Source: Alphaproteobacteria bacterium
GTDB lineage: Bacteria; Pseudomonadota; Alphaproteobacteria; Rs-D84
Assembly (NCBI GenBank): GCA_017511715.1
Contig: JAFWJF010000006.1
Span: 1-64,000, forward strand
Length of the DNA: 64,000 nucleotides
Direction: 5' to 3'
In this document: piece by piece, positions 25,067 to 32,663 of the stretch
Position numbering within the stretch: the stretch's first letter is position 1
How the letters are laid out: each line of letters opens with the position of its first letter
Notes under the pieces: model-generated
What the model was told of the DNA's origin: nothing
Database searches by the model: none
What the model saw: only the letters and a program-made list of their open reading frames with translations
Position numbers and translations under genes: made by a program

Positions 25067-25843
25067 ATGAATAACAAAACACAAACAATGAAAAAAGCAA
25101 CTCGTAAAGCACGCAAGAACACTTTTTGGCAATGGGTTAAAAAGATTGTCTTGTTCCCAATTCGTTTAATAGTTCGCGCAATCAAATGGTTGTGGCGTTT
25201 GATTTGCCGTATTTGTCGCGCAATTTGGAATTGGTTGAAATCTATTGATATTGTTGGGATGATTAACTTGACTTTATTAGTCGCAATAATCGTTTTATTT
25301 TTATCTTTGATTTCTAATTTCGTATGTTGCAAAAAATACAGTAATACTGCTGTTGCATCGAACAATAAATCTGATGTTACATTGACACAAAAGGCAAACG
25401 CTGAAAATCGTCGTGTTGTTAAACGCAAATATAACAATGCTTCTGTGTTGCCAGTCAGGGTCGAAGATGCGGATAAAAACATTGTTCGTCCACAGATAAG
25501 AACAATCGGTGTTGATAAACCAGAAATTGTTACTGAATTAGCAACGCCTGCAAGCGAATTACCACAACAAGTTTTGTCTGGCGATGTTATTGTTGAACGT
25601 GCGCCATACAGCCCAGTTTTGTCAAATGGTGTGAAAATCAACGGTAATTTGTTTATACAAAATATGCGTAAATATACAATGCCTTGTGATGCGAAAATAA
25701 ATGGACATTTGTTTATTCGTAATGTTCAGAAATTAAGTTTCTGTGGTAAATTCAAGGTCAATGGAAATGTGTATGTTAATCGTGAATCTGCATTTGGGCC
25801 TTTCCCAGAAGGGACAAAGATTAACGGTCAAATAGTTTTGTAA
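25067..25843 (+). CDS. Membrane-anchored protein with bactofilin-like C-terminal repeats
   Basis: The 258-aa product has a very basic Trp/Arg-rich amphipathic start (VKKIVLFPIRLIVRAIKWLW), one membrane segment (about 66-85), a linker, and a C-terminal run of four strand repeats: VKINGNLFI, AKINGHLFI, FKVNGNVYV, TKINGQIVL. The spacing of about 22 residues is that of a right-handed beta-helix, as in bactofilins and other polymer-forming proteins. It may form a membrane-tethered scaffold with the upstream gene product. AAGGAT precedes the start. Function unproven. Confidence 0.65.
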   Translation: MNNKTQTMKKATRKARKNTFWQWVKKIVLFPIRLIVRAIKWLWRLICRICRAIWNWLKSIDIVGMINLTLLVAIIVLFLSLISNFVCCKKYSNTAVASNNKSDVTLTQKANAENRRVVKRKYNNASVLPVRVEDADKNIVRPQIRTIGVDKPEIVTELATPASELPQQVLSGDVIVERAPYSPVLSNGVKINGNLFIQNMRKYTMPCDAKINGHLFIRNVQKLSFCGKFKVNGNVYVNRESAFGPFPEGTKINGQIVL

Positions 25844-25862
25844 AGTTTAGTTTTTGTTGTCC

Positions 25863-25898
25863 AAAAGTGTCGCAAATAATTTTTGCGACACTTTTTTT
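25863..25898 (+). terminator. Intrinsic terminator of the 24.2-25.8 kb unit
   Basis: 14-bp stem AAAAGTGTCGCAAA/TTTGCGACACTTTT followed by T7. Confidence 0.92.
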
Positions 25899-25918
25899 AT
25901 TTATTCATTGTTTTTTTT

Positions 25919-25928
25919 GTGATATAAT
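25919..25928 (+). promoter_or_regulatory. Extended -10 box TGTGATATAAT
   Basis: TATAAT 25923-25928 preceded by TGA. The same TGTGATATAAT string appears before ftsB, tkt and hisS. Confidence 0.5.
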
Positions 25929-25953
25929 GGACGCATAACCAAAGGGGAAAAAT

Positions 25954-26193
25954 ATGAATTTCTTTCAAAAATTAGGGAAAGTATTAAGTGCCAATATTGC
26001 ATATACTGTGATTTTGGTTTTCGGTTTAATCTTGTTTTTGTATTTTACAGAAGGCGACTTGATTGGTGGCGTATTAACCGCGTTGTCTGCGTTGGTGATA
26101 TATGTTTGTATCGCATTATTGTACGGTGAATACAAGAAAGTGCCAAACAATGCAAAGCCAGCAACAAAGAAACCCGCTAAACGCAAAAAATAA
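25954..26193 (+). CDS. Small two-helix membrane protein
   Basis: The 79-aa product has two membrane segments (about 13-31 and 37-58) and a highly basic Lys/Pro/Ala C-terminal tail (KPATKKPAKRKK). AAAGGGG precedes the ATG. Tail and size suggest an inner-membrane protein contacting nucleic acid, phospholipid or ribosome on the cytoplasmic side, but no family was recognised. It is monocistronic between two terminators. Confidence 0.65.
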   Translation: MNFFQKLGKVLSANIAYTVILVFGLILFLYFTEGDLIGGVLTALSALVIYVCIALLYGEYKKVPNNAKPATKKPAKRKK

Positions 26194-26212
26194 TAAATTA
26201 CATATGATAAAA

Positions 26213-26240
26213 AAACACCGCCGTTTCGGCGGTTGTTTTT
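26213..26240. terminator. Bidirectional terminator, small membrane protein / secG
   Basis: AACACCGCC-GTTTC-GGCGGTTGTT stem flanked by A and T runs. Confidence 0.88.
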
Positions 26241-26617
26241 TATTTTTTATCAACACTGACGGGTTCAGATTCTTTTTCTTGGGATACTACGGATAATACT
26301 TTTTTTGTCGCTTCGGCATCTGCAGCGGCGCGTTCTTCTGTGGTTAATTCGTCACGCAACGCAGATTGATGAGAGCCTGCGACATCTGTTTTTGCCACGA
26401 CCAGCGAAAGCAGTGCGCATAATACAAAAAATATAGTTGCCAAAATAGCCGTTGTCTTGGTAAGAAAGTTGCCAGCCGCAGAACCTGTTAATACGCCACC
26501 GAACATTGATGCCGCGGCAGAACCAGACATTCCAGACCCCTCTGATTTTTGTAATAAAATCAAACCAGTCATTAAAATTGCAACTATGACTAATAAAACC
26601 AGTAATATTGAAAACAT
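26240..26617 (-). CDS. secG: Protein-export membrane protein SecG
   Basis: SecG is the small SecYEG subunit that aids SecA cycling. The 125-aa product has the two family helices (residues about 2-22 and 52-72) joined by the conserved loop LLQKSEGSGMSGSAAASMFGG and GSAAGNFLTKTTAILA. A charged Glu/Lys/Ala C-terminal tail follows, as in other Alphaproteobacteria. It is the last gene of a lepB-rnc-secG run on this strand, 41 bp after rnc; all three serve export or RNA processing. Confidence 0.95.
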   Translation of the reverse strand: MFSILLVLLVIVAILMTGLILLQKSEGSGMSGSAAASMFGGVLTGSAAGNFLTKTTAILATIFFVLCALLSLVVAKTDVAGSHQSALRDELTTEERAAADAEATKKVLSVVSQEKESEPVSVDKK

Positions 26618-26658
26618 ATTTCATCCTTTTGTTTTTTGTGATTGTAGTAAGCGCACCC

Positions 26659-27288
26659 TTAAATTGCAAGAATTTTTAGCAATTTTTCTGCGGCTGACAG
26701 ACTTGCTAATTTTTTAGAAGCCCCAACGCCAGTTGCCGACTTGCCAAGCGCACTTACTGTTGCAGTGAATTCGGGGTTGTGTGATGCACCAGTCGGTTCC
26801 ATGTATTCATATACCGGTAAATCGCCGTGCCCGTTTTTTTGGACAAATTCTTGTAGTGCTGTTTTTGCATCCTTTGGTGCAACAATTTCAGCAGATGCCA
26901 AATCGTGCCAGATGTCAGTGACAATTTTGCTGGCTGTATCAAAACCAGAATCTAGGAATATTGCACCCAGTATTGCTTCCATTGCATTGGCAAGTACATG
27001 GTTGATTTTTCCCCCAGTCATATGGCCGTGACGTAAATGTGTTTCCAGTTCAATTTGTTTTGCGACATGCGCCAAGGTTTCCGTAGATACCAAAAACGCA
27101 TGACGGCGCGCAAGGTTGCCTTCGGGCTCATTTGGGTACATTTCGTAAAGCATTGCCGCAACGGAAAGCCCAAGGACACGGTCGCCGATAAATTCCAACC
27201 TTTCGTTGTTATGTTTAGAATCAATGCCACTTTGTGTAAGGGCAAGATTCAGTAAATCAGGATTCTTAAATTCATAATTTAGTTTCAT
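26659..27288 (-). CDS. rnc: Ribonuclease III
   Basis: It cleaves double-stranded RNA in rRNA and mRNA processing. The signature NERLEFIGDRVLGL gives Glu29, Glu32 and Asp36, and the C-terminal dsRNA-binding domain starts near KTALQEFVQKNGHG and ends GASKKLASLSAAEKLL. 209 aa. The start at 27288 is chosen because its ATG overlaps the lepB stop (TAATG), implying translational coupling; a longer open frame upstream lies within lepB. lepB-rnc adjacency is the common bacterial order. Confidence 0.96.
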   Translation of the reverse strand: MKLNYEFKNPDLLNLALTQSGIDSKHNNERLEFIGDRVLGLSVAAMLYEMYPNEPEGNLARRHAFLVSTETLAHVAKQIELETHLRHGHMTGGKINHVLANAMEAILGAIFLDSGFDTASKIVTDIWHDLASAEIVAPKDAKTALQEFVQKNGHGDLPVYEYMEPTGASHNPEFTATVSALGKSATGVGASKKLASLSAAEKLLKILAI

Positions 27289-28172
27289 TATTGTCTTTTC
27301 CCCATACCAATACGTTCCCAGCGGATTTTTTTGCCCCAATTCCATACGGCTAACATTGGGGAATAATAATTATGTGAATACCATATAAACCACACCGGTC
27401 CCAACACATTATCGCGTGAAACATATGATACCGCACTGGTGCGAGAATCAGCGCTGTTATCGCGGTTGTCGCCCATAAAGAACAAGTGTTTTTCAGGAAC
27501 GGTAAAAACTTCTGTATTATCCAATGGTGCGTTGTCTGCCATTTCAATTATGCTGTGTTCGACACCGTTCGGCAAAACTTCTGTATATTCTGTGGCATTA
27601 AATACACCGCATTCGTATGGCGATGCCTGACAAACACGGTCCGATTTGTATTCAATAGTGTAATTGAATGGCGCGGGTTTATTATCAATCCAGATTTTGT
27701 TCCCCTTAATCGCCATCGTTTCATGGTAGTATCCAACACTGCGTAATGATTTTGGTAAATTAGCGATTATATAAGGACGTGGGTTTTTGCGTTCCACCAT
27801 TTTGCCGTTTATGTATAAACGACCTTCCTTCATTTGAATTTTGTCGCCGGGAACGCCAATCAACCTTTTTACGTATTCAACATTGGCATCTGGTTTGCGA
27901 AAAACAACTATATCGCCAGCCGTTGGTTCATGTTTAGCAAAAAAACGTCCGTTCCATAGATTCCAAGAGCCAAATGGGAACGAATAACGTGAATAGCCAT
28001 AAGACCACTTGGTGATAAAAATATGGTCGCCAACGTGCAAGGATGGTATCATTGAACCAGACGGTATATTAAATGGTTCTAATAATAAACTGCGAAAAAC
28101 TATCGCGATAAGTCCACCGTAAAATATAGTGTCAAACCATTCGCGGGCGGCGTTTTTACTCTTTGTTGACAT
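27288..28172 (-). CDS. lepB: Signal peptidase I
   Basis: It removes signal peptides from exported proteins at the inner membrane. The 294-aa protein has one N-terminal membrane helix (about 15-32), the catalytic Ser40 in IPSGSMIPSL and general base Lys102 in YVKRLIGVPGDK, then the later box GDNRDNSADSR. The ATG at 28172 is preferred over upstream candidates since AAAAGGAT lies seven bases before it. It would serve the many secreted proteins encoded here. Confidence 0.96.
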   Translation of the reverse strand: MSTKSKNAAREWFDTIFYGGLIAIVFRSLLLEPFNIPSGSMIPSLHVGDHIFITKWSYGYSRYSFPFGSWNLWNGRFFAKHEPTAGDIVVFRKPDANVEYVKRLIGVPGDKIQMKEGRLYINGKMVERKNPRPYIIANLPKSLRSVGYYHETMAIKGNKIWIDNKPAPFNYTIEYKSDRVCQASPYECGVFNATEYTEVLPNGVEHSIIEMADNAPLDNTEVFTVPEKHLFFMGDNRDNSADSRTSAVSYVSRDNVLGPVWFIWYSHNYYSPMLAVWNWGKKIRWERIGMGKRQ

Positions 28173-28230
28173 CTTTTTATCCTTTTGTATTAAAGTCATT
28201 TTATACCTTGAAAAGCGCGCGTGCAAGTTT

Positions 28231-28236
28231 TAATAT
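28231..28236 (+). promoter_or_regulatory. -10 box of comM, leaderless type
   Basis: TAATAT ends six bases before the comM ATG and no Shine-Dalgarno is present. Confidence 0.4.
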
Positions 28237-28242
28237 GAACCT

Positions 28243-29766
28243 ATGATAAATTTAAGTTCAATTATTTTTAACGGTATGGACATCACCAAGATAGATGTCC
28301 AAATTCAATTAGCATCTGGATTTGCTAAACCAGAATTTAACATTATCGGATTAGCGGACAGGGCGGTTAAAGAATCTGCAGAAAGAATTCGGAATGCATT
28401 GTCTGCGTTGAATTTATCTTTGCCAGATAAGCGGTTGACTGTGAATCTGGCGCCGGCAGATATTGAAAAGAGCGGTTCTCATTTTGATTTGCCGATATTG
28501 TGTGGGATACTTTGTGCAATGGGTATTTTACCAGAAAACGAAATTTCTAAATATGTCATAGTTGGCGAAATAGGGCTTGATGGCGCTATCGTTCGTACAA
28601 ACGGTGTTTTGGCGGCAAGTGTTTGGGCAAATAATAATGGTTTGGGAATAATTTGTCCTGGCTGTCAGGGCAGTGAAGCCCGTTGGGCAGGGCATACTAA
28701 TATTTTAGCGCCAAATCATGTTCTTGATTTAATCAATCATTTCAAGGGCGTTCAGATATTACCTCTGCCCCAGGTTGAAAAACCAATGGTTGAATCTGAA
28801 AAAGTTGGTGATTTGTCTGAAGTGCATGGACAAGAAGCCGCTAAACGTGCGCTGGAAATTGCTGCGGCAGGCGGTCATGCGATGCTGATGGTTGGGCCGC
28901 CGGGGTCAGGAAAAACTATGTTGGCTTCGCGTCTTGCAACAATTATGCCTGAAATGACCCCAAACGAAATTTTGGAAACATCAATAATTTATTCAATTGC
29001 TGGTAAGTTGGGCAATCAGTCTTTGATATCAAATCGTCCGTTTCGGTCTGTACATCATACAGCCAGCGCAGTTGCCCTTGCCGGCGGTGGTGCAGATGCA
29101 AAACCTGGTGAAATATCTTTGGCGCATAATGGGGTTTTGTTCTTGGACGAATTGCCAGAGTTTAATCGGGCTACGCTTGAAATTTTGCGCCAACCAATGG
29201 AATCTGGTAAAATTGTTATATCACGTGCGAAACGGAATTCTACCTATCCGGCACATTTTCAATTGATTGCAGCAATGAATCCTTGTCCGTGTGGGCATTT
29301 GGGAAATGCTGCTTTGTCGTGTTCGCGTGCGCCGCGTTGTGCGGAAGCTTATCAAAATAAAATTTCAGGTCCATTGTTAGACCGAATCGATTTGCATGTG
29401 GATGTCGATGCAGTTAACCCGTGGGAAATGAATAATCACAATAATATTCCGGTTGAATCTAGTGCCCAAGTTCGCGAACGGGTTGTTGCGGCACGTAAAC
29501 GCCAGATTGCCCGGCAAGGTTATGTTAACGCACTTTTAGATGGTGCAGATATGGACAAATATGTTGTGTTAACCGATGAATTAACAACATTCCTTAATAC
29601 TGCCGCTTCAACTATGGGGATGTCTGCACGTGGGTATAACCGTATAAAACGAATTGCACGAACAATCGCAGATTTGCGTGATGATGATAATATAATAATG
29701 TCTGATTTAGCGGAAGCCCTGTCTTATCGACCAATAAATCGCGGAAAATATGGTGTGAAGCATTAA
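28243..29766 (+). CDS. comM: ComM/YifB-type Mg-chelatase-like AAA+ ATPase
   Basis: ComM is a hexameric helicase promoting branch migration during recombination of incoming DNA. The 507-aa protein has the N-terminal Lon-like domain (LASGFAKPEFNIIGLADRAVKES), Walker A GPPGSGKT starting at Gly218, Walker B LFLDELPEF, the Cys-rich NPCPCGHLG insert and the C-terminal Mg-chelatase domain (STMGMSARGYNRIKRIARTI). Divergent from lepB across 70 bp. The apparent -10 right before the ATG suggests a leaderless mRNA. Confidence 0.94.
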   Translation: MINLSSIIFNGMDITKIDVQIQLASGFAKPEFNIIGLADRAVKESAERIRNALSALNLSLPDKRLTVNLAPADIEKSGSHFDLPILCGILCAMGILPENEISKYVIVGEIGLDGAIVRTNGVLAASVWANNNGLGIICPGCQGSEARWAGHTNILAPNHVLDLINHFKGVQILPLPQVEKPMVESEKVGDLSEVHGQEAAKRALEIAAAGGHAMLMVGPPGSGKTMLASRLATIMPEMTPNEILETSIIYSIAGKLGNQSLISNRPFRSVHHTASAVALAGGGADAKPGEISLAHNGVLFLDELPEFNRATLEILRQPMESGKIVISRAKRNSTYPAHFQLIAAMNPCPCGHLGNAALSCSRAPRCAEAYQNKISGPLLDRIDLHVDVDAVNPWEMNNHNNIPVESSAQVRERVVAARKRQIARQGYVNALLDGADMDKYVVLTDELTTFLNTAASTMGMSARGYNRIKRIARTIADLRDDDNIIMSDLAEALSYRPINRGKYGVKH

Positions 29767-29767
29767 A

Positions 29768-29796
29768 AAAAACCGTCAAATGACGGTCTTTTTTTA
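29768..29796 (+). terminator. Intrinsic terminator of comM
   Basis: AACCGTCA...TGACGGT stem followed by T7. Confidence 0.88.
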
Positions 29797-29907
29797 GACA
29801 AGTGAAACAAAACCGCATGCCACGATTTTTTTCAACTTGGTATATATTATATCACAATTCTTATTGTTTTCCTAAGAATTCTTTCAAATAGGTTTATTTT
29901 TTAATGG

Positions 29908-29916
29908 TGTTATAAT
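29908..29916 (+). promoter_or_regulatory. Extended -10 box of tspO
   Basis: TGTTATAAT, 28 bases before the ATG. Confidence 0.5.
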
Positions 29917-29944
29917 TTTTACAAAATACCAAAGGAGGCACTAA

Positions 29945-30424
29945 ATGACTTTTTTCAAGTTTGTATTTGCGATATTTTTATCTTTTTTGCCGGGGCTGGT
30001 GGGGCTTTTTGTTGCGCCAATAAGTACCGGGCAAAATGCGTGGTATAATACCCTTAATCATTCCGCACTTACGCCGGCGGGGTGGGTGTTTTCGTTCGTG
30101 TGGAGTATATTGTATTTTCTAATTGGTATCGCGCTGTTTCTTGTGATGCAACAGCCAAATTCAAATGGGCGGTATAGTAAAACAAATGCATATATTTTAT
30201 TCGCAATTAACATTGTGTTTAATGCGCTTTGGACATTTGCGTTTTTTGGAGCAGGATTACCAGAAGTAGCTCTTATAATTTTGACCGCATTGATAGTGAC
30301 TGCGATATTTATGGCGCGTTCGTTCTTTAGAATCAGTCATGCGGCTTTTTGGTTGATTGTGCCGTATATAGTTTGGTTGATGTTTGCTTTCTATCTTAAT
30401 GGGATGATTTTGTATTTGAATTAA
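29945..30424 (+). CDS. tspO: TspO/MBR family tryptophan-rich sensory protein
   Basis: The 159-aa protein has five membrane helices and the family residues: WYNTLNHSALTPAGWVFSFVW, NALWTFAFFG, and the final PYIVWLMFAFYLNGMILYLN. TspO proteins bind porphyrins and related ligands and are linked to tetrapyrrole or stress responses; the exact role is debated. AAAGGAGG precedes the ATG. Its stop overlaps by four bases the end of the convergent ftsB. Confidence 0.93.
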   Translation: MTFFKFVFAIFLSFLPGLVGLFVAPISTGQNAWYNTLNHSALTPAGWVFSFVWSILYFLIGIALFLVMQQPNSNGRYSKTNAYILFAINIVFNALWTFAFFGAGLPEVALIILTALIVTAIFMARSFFRISHAAFWLIVPYIVWLMFAFYLNGMILYLN

Positions 30425-30753
30425 TATTTCAATTCCTTGAAATCGCCATCGCCCAAATTCAGAGTCTGCAATCCAAGTTCTTGGATATAATCAGATGATG
30501 AATTTGGGTGTTGCAATAAATATATATGATGTTGAATTTTTTGTAATTGTTTTTGTGCTTCTGCTAATTCGATTCGTTCGCGATTAAGATGCCATGCGTT
30601 TATGACAAAGCCTTGAATATTCTGAGCCCCATAAAAAAGACGCACAAAGAAAAACAAAGATAAAAACATAAACACAATGCCCCAGCGCCCACGAGGGCCG
30701 GCAACCCATGCGCTTTTCAGAAAGTCAAAGAAATTTTTGATTTTTTCCTTCAT
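30421..30753 (-). CDS. ftsB: FtsB/DivIC-type septum formation initiator
   Basis: The 110-aa protein has a cytoplasmic basic start, one membrane helix (about 25-42), then a periplasmic coiled coil (LNRERIELAEAQKQLQKIQHHIYLLQ) ending in a short tail. That is the layout of FtsB, which joins FtsL and FtsQ in the divisome. Assignment rests on layout and the YxxQ-type linker, so another small coiled-coil divisome protein remains possible. TGATATAAT lies seven bases before the ATG, so the transcript may be leaderless. Confidence 0.75.
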   Translation of the reverse strand: MKEKIKNFFDFLKSAWVAGPRGRWGIVFMFLSLFFFVRLFYGAQNIQGFVINAWHLNRERIELAEAQKQLQKIQHHIYLLQHPNSSSDYIQELGLQTLNLGDGDFKELKY

Positions 30754-30759
30754 GCCGTC

Positions 30760-30772
30760 TATTATATCACAA
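30760..30772. promoter_or_regulatory. Overlapping divergent -10 boxes, ftsB / dusB
   Basis: On the minus strand TTGTGATATAAT precedes ftsB. On the plus strand TATTAT (30760-30765) lies seven bases before the dusB ATG. The two promoters share the same 13 bases. Confidence 0.5.
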
Positions 30773-31687
30773 ATGTTTAAGAATAATCAAATTTTTACTG
30801 CGCCACTTGCCGGAATAACAGATAAGCCGTTCCGAAAGATTTTGCGCCGTTTTGCACCAGATGTTTCAATGGTGACCGAAATGATATCGTGCCATTCATT
30901 GGTTGGTATGCATAAAAATTGTGTTCGTAATTTTGATAATTATGACGATGAAGGAAATGTTGGTGCACAAATATTTGGGGCAGATGTTTCCTTGATGGGC
31001 GAAGCCGCCAAGATTTTACAAGATGCAGGCGCAAAATGGATTGATATAAATATGGGGTGTCCTGTGCCAAAGGTCGCAACGCGTGCTGGGGCGGGGGCTT
31101 TTTTAATGAAAAACCATGCATTGGCGGGCCGTATAATTGAAAGTTGTGTGAAGGCTGTTCAGATTCCTGTTTCAATAAAAACGCGTTTGGGTTGGGACGA
31201 AGCGCACAAAGATTGGCAAGATTTAGTGCGTATTGCTGCGCTTTCTGGGGCATCTTTTGCAACTGTGCATGGGCGAACCCGTGCCCAGGGATATACGGGC
31301 AATGCTGTTTTACCCCCAAAACCTAATTTACCAATACCAATAATAGCAAATGGCGATTTAAGAACTGTTGCAGATATAGAGCGCGTACAAAAAATGGGTT
31401 ATGACGGTGCGATGATAGGGCGTGCAATGTTGGGGCAACCGTGGGTTATCGGCGAATTTTGTGGCACGTGTCAAAAACCGGAAAATGTCGGACTTGTCGC
31501 ATTAGAACATTTAGAATTAATGTTGGAATATTATGGGGAAAGGGCGGCTGTCCCGATGTTTCGTAAACATGCGGCGTGGTATTCGGCGGGGATGCCTAAT
31601 TCTGCTCAATTTCGTATAAATGTAAATCAAATAACAGATGCAAATAAATTGAAACAAGCGATAAAAGATTTTTGGTCTGTTGATTGA
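30773..31687 (+). CDS. dusB: tRNA-dihydrouridine synthase, DusB type
   Basis: It reduces uridine to dihydrouridine in the tRNA D-loop using FMN. Motifs: APLAGITDKPFRKILRRF at the start, the catalytic-Cys segment DINMGCPVPKV, TRLGWDE, VHGRTRAQGYTG, and the FMN-phosphate segment IANGDLRT with GRAMLGQPW. The open frame extends 32 codons upstream into ftsB, but the conserved start begins at the ATG of 30773, giving 304 aa. There is no Shine-Dalgarno and a -10 lies right before the ATG, so it is probably leaderless. Confidence 0.93.
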   Translation: MFKNNQIFTAPLAGITDKPFRKILRRFAPDVSMVTEMISCHSLVGMHKNCVRNFDNYDDEGNVGAQIFGADVSLMGEAAKILQDAGAKWIDINMGCPVPKVATRAGAGAFLMKNHALAGRIIESCVKAVQIPVSIKTRLGWDEAHKDWQDLVRIAALSGASFATVHGRTRAQGYTGNAVLPPKPNLPIPIIANGDLRTVADIERVQKMGYDGAMIGRAMLGQPWVIGEFCGTCQKPENVGLVALEHLELMLEYYGERAAVPMFRKHAAWYSAGMPNSAQFRINVNQITDANKLKQAIKDFWSVD

Positions 31688-31734
31688 CATAAGGCAATTT
31701 CTATCATAACATAAGGGCATCAAAGGATTTTATC

Positions 31735-32607
31735 ATGAATGAAAACCAAGAATCGATTGAAACAACTTCTTATATGACCGCAGGTGAAATGTTGAAGAAT
31801 GCGCGCACTACCGGGCGCAGGAAACGTGAAATATCAACGATTGCCAAATTGCTTTGTATCAAAGAAGAATTTTTAACCGCTCTTGAAGAAGCCAATTATC
31901 GTGTTATTCCCGAAGATGTCTATATTTTGGGCTTTGCACGCAGTTATGCTGTGGAATTGGGATTGGAACCTGACGAAGTTATTGCAAAATTGAAAAAAGA
32001 ATTGGGTATCGCTAAAGAAGAAAAAGAAGAAGAACACGAACAACCATGTGTGCCACAAAAACAACAAAAACAGAAAATCACTATTAACAAAGAGCTTTTG
32101 TTAAAATGGTTGAAAACAGCAATTGATTATGTCAAAAAATACTGGGTATGGTTTGCATCTGGGTTTGGGGCGCTGTTGTTTATAATAGTTCTTTCTTTGT
32201 TGGTCTTTGGCGGGGAATCAAAACCAAAAGAAACAACAGAAGTTCCTGAAAATGTTGCGACAGTTGTTAGCCCGGAACCTGATTTCAGATACCCAGTACG
32301 TGAAAAATTTGATGCGAAAAATAAAAAAGATTGGGCAAATTCGCGTGTCGTATTACAGGCGGAAAAAGAATCTTGGGTGCGTATAGATGATGCACGTGGA
32401 AACAGTGTGTTTTCGCGCGTCTTGGTTCCGGGTGATGTGTATTATATGCCCGTGTCTGATAAATTAAAGGCGACATTTGGTAATGTTGGGGCGATTGATG
32501 TGTGGGTTGATGGTCAATTGTTAAAGAAACTTGGCCCGGCAAACACCAAAAAGACAGGTATTTCAATGGCACCAGATGCACTTAAATCTGTTGGATTTGC
32601 TGAATAA
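31735..32607 (+). CDS. rodZ: RodZ-like helix-turn-helix membrane protein
   Basis: The 290-aa protein has an N-terminal HTH_25 domain (MTAGEMLKNART...ISTIAKLLCIKEEFLTALEE... YILGFARSYAVELGL), an acidic/Gln linker, one membrane helix (about 136-160) and a periplasmic beta domain of DUF4115 type (ESWVRIDDARGNSVFSRVLVPGDVYYMP). This is the RodZ layout, linking MreB filaments to the wall-elongation machine. AAAGGA precedes the ATG. A few relatives act as regulators instead. Confidence 0.88.
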   Translation: MNENQESIETTSYMTAGEMLKNARTTGRRKREISTIAKLLCIKEEFLTALEEANYRVIPEDVYILGFARSYAVELGLEPDEVIAKLKKELGIAKEEKEEEHEQPCVPQKQQKQKITINKELLLKWLKTAIDYVKKYWVWFASGFGALLFIIVLSLLVFGGESKPKETTEVPENVATVVSPEPDFRYPVREKFDAKNKKDWANSRVVLQAEKESWVRIDDARGNSVFSRVLVPGDVYYMPVSDKLKATFGNVGAIDVWVDGQLLKKLGPANTKKTGISMAPDALKSVGFAE

Positions 32608-32652
32608 TTTTATTGTACGCCATCCATTGATTTTATTTAATAATTAACTATA

Positions 32653-32658
32653 TATAAT
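32653..32658 (+). promoter_or_regulatory. -10 box of uvrA, leaderless type
   Basis: TATAAT ends five bases before the uvrA ATG; no Shine-Dalgarno. Confidence 0.55.
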
Positions 32659-32663
32659 TCACT

